Positions 37,750 to 45,889 of a stretch of 64,000 nucleotides of DNA are shown here, piece after piece. How positions within the stretch are numbered: the stretch's first letter is position 1; each line of letters starts with the position of its first letter. This stretch comes from Alteromonas stellipolaris (GTDB lineage Bacteria; Pseudomonadota; Gammaproteobacteria; Enterobacterales; Alteromonadaceae), in assembly GCF_001562115.1 (NCBI RefSeq), contig NZ_CP013926.1:4278001-4342000 (forward strand). Direction: 5' to 3'. A program made the position numbers and the translations under genes. The notes under the pieces were generated by a model. The model was not told where the DNA came from. It searched no databases and saw only the letters and a program-made list of their open reading frames with translations.

Positions 37750-38185
37750 TTCCTGGTACTCTGAAAAAATTACACTACCTGAATTTCCTCGTGGCTTTCA
37801 TCTAGTAACAGAGTATATAATTAGCGCTTTACCCATGCTGCAAAATATTGAGGTAGGTCTTCTTCATTTATGGCTTAAACACACCAGTGCCAGCCTTACA
37901 ATAAATGAAAATGCAGATCCGACGGTTAGGTCGGATATGGAGGCCTTCTTTAACTATAGTGTAAAAGAAAACTTGCCCTTTTTCCGGCATACTTACGAAG
38001 GTAGTGATGATATGCCGGCTCACTTGAAATCAAGTCTGCTGGGGTGTCAGGTTTCAATACCGGTGGAGAAAGGGAGGCTACAACTTGGTACTTGGCAGGG
38101 CATCATGCTAGGCGAGCACCGAGATATTGGCGGCCAACGAACGATTATTGCCACATTACAAGGGCTAGCGACATCGCCTATATAA
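37739..38185 (+). CDS. YjbQ/UPF0047 family protein
   Basis: Member of the YjbQ family, for which thiamine-phosphate synthase side activity has been reported. [23 protein letters not shown] and [14 protein letters not shown] carry the conserved His/Asn/Glu pocket. Length 148 aa. It starts at TTG 37739, overlapping cheX by 11 bp. Confidence 0.9.
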   Translation: MTNNSWYSEKITLPEFPRGFHLVTEYIISALPMLQNIEVGLLHLWLKHTSASLTINENADPTVRSDMEAFFNYSVKENLPFFRHTYEGSDDMPAHLKSSLLGCQVSIPVEKGRLQLGTWQGIMLGEHRDIGGQRTIIATLQGLATSPI

Positions 38186-38275
38186 CAAAATGGCATATTA
38201 ATTGCTTAGAACAACTAAGCACAAGCTAGAATTATCATAAATCGATAATCACTCAACGTTTAACAGGATGTGACT

Positions 38276-39457
38276 ATGAAAAAACACTTTAAATTAGCGG
38301 CACTTTCGCTTGCCGTACTTTCATCAACTGCCTTTGCACAAGATTCTTCTGAGCCAGAGTATAAAAACTGGTTTGGTATTTCTGGTCTTTATTATAACAC
38401 TGACGTTGAACGTCCTACTTCTGAAGTACTAGATGACGGCCAAGGCGTATCATTCGAGTACGGATTCCGCTTTACTCAAAGCTGGGCAGCACGTGTTGAA
38501 TTTACTGCTCTAGAACTAGACTACGTTGGTGGTTCTAGTGATGACGGCGAAATGGTAGGTGTTGATGCACTTTACTTCATGCCTAACGATGCATGGTACT
38601 TATTCGGTGGTGTTAAACGTCAATCAGTTGGCGAATCAACTACTTTAGGTAACATTGGTATTGGTAAACACTGGGATATCTCTGAAGCTGTTAAAATTGT
38701 TACAGAGATTGCTACTTATCACGACTTTGGTGAAGATTATAACGACTACAGTGTGAAAGTTGGTTTAGCGATTCCTTTCGGTAAATCTACACCTTCTGCG
38801 CCTAAAGATGCTGATAACGATGGCGTAATCGACAGTCGCGACCAGTGCCCTATGACACCAGCTGGTGTTCGTGTTGATGCAACTGGTTGTAACGTTGATA
38901 ACGACAACGATGGCGTGCTTAATAGTGTAGACCAGTGCCCTAACACACCAGCAGGTACTGCTGTTGACGCAATGGGTTGTGCACTAAAAGATGCTGACAA
39001 CGACGGCGTTGTAGATGCGAAAGACATGTGCCCAGACACAGCTGCTGGCGTTAAAGTTGATGCTAAAGGTTGTACCGTATTTGACGAAGAAACAGTAGAA
39101 ATTACACTACGCGTTCTTTTCGACAATGAAAGCTCTGTTGTTAAAGCACCTCGTGATCCAGAAATATCTGAATTTGCTGAATTCATGAAGCAATACACTA
39201 ACACTACTGCGGTAATTGAAGGTCACACTTCTGCACCAGGTTCTGAAGCATACAACATGGATCTTTCAGAAGACCGTGCTGCATCTTTCAAAGAAGTAAT
39301 GGTAGACATGTACGGTATCGACGCTAGCCGTTTAGAAACTGTTGGTTACGGTGAGACTCGTTTACTAGATACAGCTAAAAATGCCGAAGCACATCGTGTT
39401 AACCGTCGCATCTCAGTGACTGTTAAAGATACTGTTAAGGTTCCTGAAGAGAAGTAA
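38276..39457 (+). CDS. OmpA-family outer-membrane protein with TSP type-3 repeats
   Basis: Eight-stranded outer-membrane barrel joined to peptidoglycan. Signal peptide residues 1-21 (ending AFA); barrel to about residue 170; three Asp-rich calcium-binding repeats of about 36 residues beginning DADNDGV, NDNDGVL and DADNDGV, each with DQCP or DMCP; OmpA C-terminal domain with EGHTSAPGSEAYN and LSEDRA. ATG 38276 with AGGA upstream is preferred over GTG 38270. Length 393 aa; likely abundant. Confidence 0.93.
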   Translation: MKKHFKLAALSLAVLSSTAFAQDSSEPEYKNWFGISGLYYNTDVERPTSEVLDDGQGVSFEYGFRFTQSWAARVEFTALELDYVGGSSDDGEMVGVDALYFMPNDAWYLFGGVKRQSVGESTTLGNIGIGKHWDISEAVKIVTEIATYHDFGEDYNDYSVKVGLAIPFGKSTPSAPKDADNDGVIDSRDQCPMTPAGVRVDATGCNVDNDNDGVLNSVDQCPNTPAGTAVDAMGCALKDADNDGVVDAKDMCPDTAAGVKVDAKGCTVFDEETVEITLRVLFDNESSVVKAPRDPEISEFAEFMKQYTNTTAVIEGHTSAPGSEAYNMDLSEDRAASFKEVMVDMYGIDASRLETVGYGETRLLDTAKNAEAHRVNRRISVTVKDTVKVPEEK

Positions 39458-39472
39458 GCTTCCCTCAGACAC

Positions 39473-39501
39473 AAAAAAGGCGCCTAATTGGCGCCTTTTT
39501 T
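39473..39501. terminator. Bidirectional intrinsic terminator between ompA-type gene and dnaB
   Basis: AAAAAAGGCGCC, TAATT and GGCGCCTTTTTT form a perfect 12-bp stem with T runs each way. Confidence 0.92.
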
Positions 39502-39571
39502 ATTGCTCATTTGTGTTCATTCCAATAATTAACCTTATTGCCATGCATCGGTAGTAAACGTCTCTACTTGG

Positions 39572-40957
39572 TTAATATTCGTCAGGCATTGCTGGACCAG
39601 CATAATTGTCAAAACGAGAGAACTGGCCTTGGAAGGTAAGACGGCTGGTTCCAATAGGACCATTACGCTGCTTACCTATAATAATCTCTGCTACGCCCTT
39701 CTCTTCACTGTTCTCATGATAAACCTCATCACGATAGATGAACATAATAAGGTCGGCATCCTGCTCGATAGAGCCTGATTCACGCAAGTCTGAGTTTACT
39801 GGGCGTTTATCGGCCCGTTGCTCTAGGCTTCGGTTGAGTTGCGATAGGGCAACCACTGGTACTTCCAGCTCTTTTGCTAATGCTTTAAGTGAGCGGGAAA
39901 TTTCAGCAATTTCTAAGGTTCTGTTATCACTGAGTGAGGGCACACGCATAAGTTGGAGGTAATCAATCATGATCAAGCTTATCCCCCCACGTTCACGAGC
40001 AAGTTTACGCGCTCGGCTTCTCACATCCATGGGGGTAAGGCCAGATGAATCATCAACAAATAATCTGTCTTTATCTTTCAACATCGCCATGGTGTTAGAA
40101 ATGCGTGCCCAATCTTCGTCATCCAACTGAGCGGTACGAATTTTGGTTTGATCCACTCGGCTGAGTGATGCCAACATACGCATCATGATTTGTTCAGAAG
40201 GCATCTCTAAACTGAAGACTAATACCGGCTTTTCCTCGGACATCATGGCATTTTCAACCAAGTTCATCGCAAAGGTGGTTTTACCCATTGAAGGACGTGC
40301 AGCAACAATAATTAAGTCTGAAGGCTGTAGACCACTGGTCTTTTTATCTAAATCGGTGAAGCCGGTAGTGACACCCGTCACTTCTTTGTTGGTTTTAACC
40401 AAAACTTCAAGACGGTCGATGGTTTTACCCAGTACCGCTTCTACATCGCGGGGACCTTCATTTTCACCGGTGCGGCGCTCTGCAATTTCAAACACTTTGC
40501 TTTCGGCTAAGTCGAGAATGTCAGCGCTGTCACGACCTTCGGGATTATATCCGACTTCCGCGATTTCATGGGCCACACCAATAAGCTCACGTGTAATTGC
40601 ACGTTCACTGATAATTTGCGCATATGACACCACGTTCGCAGAACTTGGTGTATTTTTAGCTAGTTCACCAAGATAGGCAAAGCCACCTGCATTTTCAAGT
40701 TCATCGTGCTTTTCAAGCTCTTCCGATACAGTGATAAGGTCGACCGGTGCGCTTCTATTTAACAAACGAGTAATGGCGCTATAAATGGTTTGATGCGAGC
40801 GGTTATAAAAGTCGGTATCAGTAACGAGCTCCGCTACTTTATCCCAACTTTCTGGATCTATAAGCATACTGCCAAGAACAGACTGTTCGGCCTCAATACT
40901 ATGAGGAGGAACTTTCAACTTCTCTACATTATTATCGCCTTTTGGAGGGGATACCAC
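39572..40957 (-). CDS. dnaB: Replicative DNA helicase DnaB
   Basis: Hexameric 5'-3' helicase at the replication fork. N-terminal domain with PPHSIEAEQSVLGSMLID, linker, and RecA-like motor with Walker A ARPSMGKTTF at about 222-231, Walker B LIMIDYLQLM and SQLNRSLEQR. Length 461 aa. It starts at GTG 40957 with AGG 8 nt before. The usual rplI neighbour is 8.5 kb away. Confidence 0.96.
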   Translation of the reverse strand: MVSPPKGDNNVEKLKVPPHSIEAEQSVLGSMLIDPESWDKVAELVTDTDFYNRSHQTIYSAITRLLNRSAPVDLITVSEELEKHDELENAGGFAYLGELAKNTPSSANVVSYAQIISERAITRELIGVAHEIAEVGYNPEGRDSADILDLAESKVFEIAERRTGENEGPRDVEAVLGKTIDRLEVLVKTNKEVTGVTTGFTDLDKKTSGLQPSDLIIVAARPSMGKTTFAMNLVENAMMSEEKPVLVFSLEMPSEQIMMRMLASLSRVDQTKIRTAQLDDEDWARISNTMAMLKDKDRLFVDDSSGLTPMDVRSRARKLARERGGISLIMIDYLQLMRVPSLSDNRTLEIAEISRSLKALAKELEVPVVALSQLNRSLEQRADKRPVNSDLRESGSIEQDADLIMFIYRDEVYHENSEEKGVAEIIIGKQRNGPIGTSRLTFQGQFSRFDNYAGPAMPDEY

Positions 40958-41146
40958 TTACACTACCTACTCTGTTTACTTGAAGCACGGCTGACTATTA
41001 TGCGCTTTTGCGCTTCGTTGAACAATGGAGTAAGAGATCATAAATGAAGGTTAACAAAAATTATTAACGGCTAATATGCCCCTACCATTTGTGAAGCGCT
41101 TGTCTAACAAGGGCTCTTCAAATAACACAACCCAAAGAACCTTTGC

Positions 41147-41617
41147 TTAGAGCGTTTTTTCAATGCGGAAAAAAGTGCCATCAAAAACGGTATAAGCAAC
41201 ATTGTGCTCTTGAAACAACAGCACTGAACCTAACGCCTGCGGGCCATTAGCACAAGAAAGCTCGACCTGCGTAATTTTACCATCATCGAAACCTAACGCG
41301 TTGCCCTCTATTTTGAAGCTAGCGGCTATTTGGTCGGAATCAATTTTTTCCTCGGCATACGTAGGAGACTCACATGCCTGCTGATTCAATTGTGCGCCGT
41401 CTGCATGGTAAACTAACGAACTACCTAACACATCGTTAGCTTCTGTAGCGCTGTGTGCTGAGATACCTGGCTGGTAAGCTTGGGTTACCACCCATGTGCC
41501 TTCAAAAAAAGCAGGATCTTGTACTGCGCATCCTAATGTTAATACGCTGATGCTTATCGCGCCGGCTATAAGGCCGTGAAAACGCCAAAAGCGTTTTAAA
41601 TGGCTAAGAATATTCAA
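41147..41617 (-). CDS. Hypothetical secreted protein or lipoprotein
   Basis: I do not recognise this 156 aa protein. The N-terminus has basic residues, a hydrophobic helix and LTLGC at about residues 26-30, a weak lipobox that does not fit the strict consensus. The mature part has a WVVTQAYQPG start and two later Cys. It starts at TTG with AGGAAGAG upstream; no ATG is available. It may be a small envelope protein. Confidence 0.65.
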   Translation of the reverse strand: MNILSHLKRFWRFHGLIAGAISISVLTLGCAVQDPAFFEGTWVVTQAYQPGISAHSATEANDVLGSSLVYHADGAQLNQQACESPTYAEEKIDSDQIAASFKIEGNALGFDDGKITQVELSCANGPQALGSVLLFQEHNVAYTVFDGTFFRIEKTL

Positions 41618-41849
41618 AGCTCTCTTCCTAATTATTGATTATTTAGCGCTATTTGCGGATATCAACTTTGCTATTTTGACGTGGGGAGAAACGTTACGTT
41701 CACTAGCGTGGGGTAAATAGACACAAAACTGCGGCGGACAGATTAATTGCGCGTGAATTATGCGAAATATGGTGTAGCACCGTGTAGCAATCGAGCGCTA
41801 ACCAAATAGCAACCTGATAGCAATCTGCCCTAACTTAATCAATATGTGG

Positions 41850-41882
41850 GGGCGTTAGTGCTTTTTTCAAGCAGAAACGCCC
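41850..41882. other. Long stem-loop without clear T tract
   Basis: GGGCGTT pairs with AACGCCC and an inner TGCTT pairs with AAGCA. It lies 28 bp beyond the DUF4097 stop. Lack of a T run on the minus strand makes ordinary termination uncertain; it could stabilise the 3' end. Confidence 0.45.
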
Positions 41883-41909
41883 ATGTTTTAACTACCTCAA
41901 CCCTTGTCG

Positions 41910-42890
41910 CTACTGCGTATCCAAGGTGATACGCCCATTCACCGTTGAAATATCAACATTTGCAGAACCGCCATTGTTGATAAACCGTAGCCAACTGCTA
42001 GGGCCATATTTTGGCTTTTTAACTGCGTCACTACTTACGTTATTAATAATCTTGCCACCTGCATGCGTCTCAATATCAAATTGTGCCGATACTTCAGGTT
42101 GAAGGTTAAAACGTAATTCTCCACCTACGGAACTGGCTTTCAGTCGTCCGTTTTCGTTTAAGTGCAAGCGCGCATTCGTGGCGCCATTCACAGTGGTCAC
42201 ACTAAGAGAATCTATTTTCTCTAAGGTTAAATCAATGCCCCCATTGACGGTTTCCACAGCTACGTCAGGGCTGGTGGTACTTAACCTTAGGTCACCATTA
42301 ACGGCAACAAACGTCACATTTTCCTTGCCTGAATGAACGGCTTCTACATCGCCATTCACAGTTTCAATATCAAGTTTACCTTTAACATTGTTCAACGCAA
42401 TGTCACCGTTTACCGACTCTACTTTAACGCGGTTTCCAATGTCGGTTAGTTCAACATCTCCGTTCACCACTTCAACATTAACACTATGAATTATATCGTT
42501 TATTTTCACATCAGCATTAACCGCGGTGTAGTTAACGTCGCTGGATTTAGGCACAAAAATAACGAGGTCATCACCTTCATCTTTGTTTTTCCACCAGTGC
42601 TTGCCGCTACGCTCCACTTCAACATGAATCACGATAACATTGCCACGTTGCTCGAAGATAAATTCATCAGTGTTGTCTCCCAGTTCACCGGTTACGTGTA
42701 CTTGCGGTTTATCCCAACCTCTAATTTCAGCGTCACCGTTAACGTGCTCTATATCAATTTTTACATTATTGGGGGCATCAAGTACGCGGTCTATTTTCTC
42801 ACCTGCATGCGCAGTCAACGTCAACATTGTGCTACTTAAAAGCGCACCCTGAAAAAGTACACTAGCTAAGGTTTTGCGAATGATAGTCAT
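41910..42890 (-). CDS. DUF4097 beta-repeat protein
   Basis: Exported protein with signal peptide (residues 1-31, ending AHA) and at least eight repeats centred on VNG, such as EVVNGD, ESVNGD, ETVNGD and TVNGR, spaced about 17-22 residues. This predicts a parallel beta-helix or adhesin-like solenoid. ATG 42890 with AAGGAG 8 nt upstream gives 326 aa. It is the third gene of an ECF sigma operon. Confidence 0.88.
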   Translation of the reverse strand: MTIIRKTLASVLFQGALLSSTMLTLTAHAGEKIDRVLDAPNNVKIDIEHVNGDAEIRGWDKPQVHVTGELGDNTDEFIFEQRGNVIVIHVEVERSGKHWWKNKDEGDDLVIFVPKSSDVNYTAVNADVKINDIIHSVNVEVVNGDVELTDIGNRVKVESVNGDIALNNVKGKLDIETVNGDVEAVHSGKENVTFVAVNGDLRLSTTSPDVAVETVNGGIDLTLEKIDSLSVTTVNGATNARLHLNENGRLKASSVGGELRFNLQPEVSAQFDIETHAGGKIINNVSSDAVKKPKYGPSSWLRFINNGGSANVDISTVNGRITLDTQ

Positions 42891-42901
42891 AATAAAACTC
42901 C

Positions 42902-43462
42902 TTAAATTTGTTGCCATTTGGGCGCGTGCACTCGCTCAATTAATGTGATTTGCTGTTGATATACATGCTTCAACATCTTTAATAGTGCTCGATTGTTTGG
43001 ATCATCTTTCAATGCTGCTTTTATCACGCCAGCAGCATCGTCTAATTCTTTTAATTGCGCCTGCCAGTTTTCACTTAATTCTGGCGCACTGTCGTAACTT
43101 GCTAGCAAAGTGCTCATCTGATCATCTTGCTGCTCACTTAGTGCATCAACTAACGCATAACCTGAAAGCTTAGGTTGCTCATCGCTCGTTTCACCGGTAG
43201 TAAAAGCAGGTGAGAAAAACCAAATAACACTGACCAGCATGGCACTTGCCGCCATAGCTAACCATGGTTTGGTAGATAAGCGGGCAACACGGCTAGGCTT
43301 ATGATGGCTTAGGGGCGCATTATGTGGCCCATTATTATCGGCACCGCCGCTTACTTGGCTGTGTAGTGACAATTCAATACCACGCCATAAGTCTCTTTCA
43401 GGCTCACGGGTTTTAGGTAGGCGTTGAATCTCAGCATCTAAGGCTTTATCAAACTTATTCAT
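42902..43462 (-). CDS. Probable anti-sigma factor, single membrane helix
   Basis: Likely membrane inhibitor of the sigma factor coded just before it. Cytosolic N-terminus of about 75 residues, one membrane helix (WLAMAASAMLVSVIWFF), then a periplasmic helical domain. No zinc-finger HC2 motif is visible, so assignment is by layout. Start ATG 43462 overlaps the sigma gene by 8 bp. Length 186 aa. Confidence 0.75.
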   Translation of the reverse strand: MNKFDKALDAEIQRLPKTREPERDLWRGIELSLHSQVSGGADNNGPHNAPLSHHKPSRVARLSTKPWLAMAASAMLVSVIWFFSPAFTTGETSDEQPKLSGYALVDALSEQQDDQMSTLLASYDSAPELSENWQAQLKELDDAAGVIKAALKDDPNNRALLKMLKHVYQQQITLIERVHAPKWQQI

Positions 43463-44030
43463 CTTCACACCCCATCCAGGTTTTTAGCAGCTGTTTAGCG
43501 CGATGAAACTGCGCTTTGCTGGTTCCAACTGCCATATCTAACATTTGTGCAATATCTTCATGCCGATAGCCTTCAATGGCGTGCAGTACGAAAACCATTC
43601 GTGCTCTTTGTGGCAATCTAACCACTAATGCCTCTAAATCGACTTGACTACTGTCTGCCTCTGCTGGCATCTCCATCGCTGGACTGGTTTCAATATTAAA
43701 CATACGTTGCACCCAATTGCGCTGCTTACGTAAATACGACACGGTCACATTGGCTGATACACTATGTAGCCAAGTTGAAAACTGGCTTTGTCCATCGAAT
43801 CTGTCTAACTTTGACCATAACTGAATAAACACTTCCTGCGTGGCGTCTTCGGCGAGACCACGGTCGCCTGTTAAACGGAAACACAGTGCGTACACTCGCC
43901 CGACATGATTATGGTACAAGGTTTTATAGGCCACTTTATCACCCTGTTTAGCCGCGAGAATAACCGCGGCTTCGCGCTGGCTTTCATCGTCACTAGTCAG
44001 GTTGGTAACCTTTGCTAAAGTGCGCTCCAT
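43455..44030 (-). CDS. ECF-type sigma-70 family RNA polymerase sigma factor
   Basis: Sigma factor with region 2 (AYKTLYHNHVGRVYALCFRLTG, DATQEVFIQLW, FSTWLHSVSANVTVSYLRK) and region 4 (LPQRARMVFVLHAIEGYRHEDIAQMLDMAVGTSK). ATG 44030 gives 191 aa; open frame extends to 44084. It probably controls its own operon and envelope genes. A clear autoregulatory promoter could not be defined by eye. Confidence 0.9.
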   Translation of the reverse strand: MERTLAKVTNLTSDDESQREAAVILAAKQGDKVAYKTLYHNHVGRVYALCFRLTGDRGLAEDATQEVFIQLWSKLDRFDGQSQFSTWLHSVSANVTVSYLRKQRNWVQRMFNIETSPAMEMPAEADSSQVDLEALVVRLPQRARMVFVLHAIEGYRHEDIAQMLDMAVGTSKAQFHRAKQLLKTWMGCEDE

Positions 44031-44160
44031 GACAATCTCATTTTTTTTCGTAAACCGATTTTTTCGACATTTTTGGCTTACCATCTTGTTATTCTTAAAA
44101 GGTTAGTCGTACCCTATGCGATAAAGGTTTAAATTAGCAAAACTTATTTTTGGAGTTTAT

Positions 44161-44802
44161 ATGTCCTCATCCGTGAAAGTAGATGCTTTATTCGCCGGTC
44201 AGCCCCAACCCCTTGGCCCGCGAGGTGCCCCAAGCAGTATTGTAAAAAGTGCGGTGTCACAGCTAACCGTCCACCTTGATTGTACCGACGAAGATCAACA
44301 ATCAAACAAGAAGCTTCATGGCGGACCTGAAAAGGTTTTGCATCAATTTAGCCCCCTTCATTACTTCACGTTACGTAAGCATTTTCCAGACGGTAAGTTC
44401 GAGCCTGGTAGTATTGGGGAAAACATCAGCGTGGATGGTATGGACGATGCCACGGTTTATATCGGCGACGTATGGAAGTTCGGTGAGGTTGTACTGCAAG
44501 TCAGTGCACCGAGAGCACCATGCAGTAAAATATCCCAGCGTTTCAATATTCAAAACCTAGATAGATTTGTTGGCGAGCGAGGGATAACGGGCTGGTACTA
44601 TCGCGTGCTAGAGACCGGTGTCATTAACGTAGGCGACTCGGTAACCTTGGTTAGCAGAGAGGACGACACCGTTAATGTGCAAACACTTATGCGCTGTGCA
44701 CACACTAAAACCGATGTCGAATTAGCAACCAAACTGGCAAACTTAGCCATTATTGATGATGAATGGCGGAATAAGTGCGCGCGTATAAGCCGAAAAGGCT
44801 AG
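44161..44802 (+). CDS. MOSC domain protein, YiiM type
   Basis: Molybdenum-cofactor sulfurase C-terminal-like domain protein; E. coli YiiM confers resistance to N-hydroxylated base analogues. LHGGPEKVLHQF and the Cys-bearing PRAPCSKIS near residue 123 are the family marks, with FEPGSIGENI before them. Length 213 aa. GGAG precedes the ATG. Its stop overlaps the stop of the convergent RND adaptor in a CTAG. Confidence 0.9.
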   Translation: MSSSVKVDALFAGQPQPLGPRGAPSSIVKSAVSQLTVHLDCTDEDQQSNKKLHGGPEKVLHQFSPLHYFTLRKHFPDGKFEPGSIGENISVDGMDDATVYIGDVWKFGEVVLQVSAPRAPCSKISQRFNIQNLDRFVGERGITGWYYRVLETGVINVGDSVTLVSREDDTVNVQTLMRCAHTKTDVELATKLANLAIIDDEWRNKCARISRKG

Positions 44803-45875
44803 TTGCGCGCTGTCAGGCTATCGCCTTCCCACTCATGACGCACCTTTTGACCTTGTTTTAAACGCTCGGCCCCACGAATAACAACCAGTTGCGTGGGGTC
44901 TACTTCACCAAATACTTCAATTCTACTCCCCATACCTACCCCCGTTTCTACTTTAACTTGCTGGGCCTCATTATCTTGATTGAGTTGATAAATATACGTA
45001 CCGGATTTTCTTAAAACCAGCGCATCTCTAGGAATGGTTACACCACCATGCTCTTCACTGCTAGGCACAGCCACCCTTACTGCACTTCCAATGGGGAAGT
45101 CTCCAGGTTTAAGGGCAATACGCATTTCCATCATGCGAGAGTTTTCATTACCCACAGGAACAATAGCCCGCACCGACTCCATTACCCTGTGGGTTTTACT
45201 TAGCACATTAACCTGCATTCCACTCTCGATGAAAGGCAATACGGAAAGCGGCGCCTTTACCTGTACCTCTATATTGTTAGGGTTAACTACTCTAATCAGG
45301 GTTTGGCCAATACTGGTGTATTCTCCAGGGGCTTGTATGCGGTCGACCACCAAGGCGGTAAAGGGGGCTTTTACACTACTTTGGCGAATGTGATATTCGG
45401 TTAAATTTTTTGCCAACGTGGCTTGCTCTAGCTCCTGACGCGCGTTCTCTAAATCAGCCACTACGGTTTCCAGCTCGCCCCGCGACGTATTTCTACTAGC
45501 TTCCAAGTTTTCATAACGTGCTAAGCGCTTTTCAAATAAAGTCACCTGAGCATGCCACCGTGCAATGTTGGATTGATTTTGACTCAGCGTAATTTGCAAT
45601 CGGGTATCATCAATTTTGGCTAAAACCTCGCCCGCCGCAACACTGTCACCTACATTCGCCATCCACGTGATTCGGCCATCAACTTCAGAGGCGACATCCG
45701 AATCAGTTTGACTCATTACGGTACCGGGCACCCAAGTCAATGCTGTTATCGCCTCTTCTCTGGCTTCATCAACTTGAACCAAGATGGGAGGAGGCGTTTT
45801 ATCCGATTCTTGTGCAACAAGATTCAGCGACAAACAACACACGCTTATGCCTACTAGGCCTATTTTTATATTCAT
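44799..45875 (-). CDS. RND efflux periplasmic adaptor (MFP family)
   Basis: Links the inner-membrane pump to an outer-membrane channel. Signal peptide 1-21, biotinyl-lipoyl half motifs (EVDGRITWMANVGDSVAAGEVLA, VKAPFTALV), a short coiled-coil hairpin and beta-barrel domain. Length 358 aa. It follows the permease by 14 bp, the reverse of the common adaptor-permease order. No TolC-type gene is adjacent. Confidence 0.9.
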   Translation of the reverse strand: MNIKIGLVGISVCCLSLNLVAQESDKTPPPILVQVDEAREEAITALTWVPGTVMSQTDSDVASEVDGRITWMANVGDSVAAGEVLAKIDDTRLQITLSQNQSNIARWHAQVTLFEKRLARYENLEASRNTSRGELETVVADLENARQELEQATLAKNLTEYHIRQSSVKAPFTALVVDRIQAPGEYTSIGQTLIRVVNPNNIEVQVKAPLSVLPFIESGMQVNVLSKTHRVMESVRAIVPVGNENSRMMEMRIALKPGDFPIGSAVRVAVPSSEEHGGVTIPRDALVLRKSGTYIYQLNQDNEAQQVKVETGVGMGSRIEVFGEVDPTQLVVIRGAERLKQGQKVRHEWEGDSLTARN

Positions 45876-45889
45876 GGTGGTTGCATCCT

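Noticed and set aside
38746..39204. 152-codon open frame antisense to the OmpA calcium repeats
   Set aside because: Its apparent repeats only mirror the TSP type-3 repeats of the real gene.
40185..40676. 163-codon open frame antisense to dnaB
   Set aside because: Shadow of the dnaB coding sequence; the low-complexity Ser/Thr/Arg composition is typical of antisense frames.
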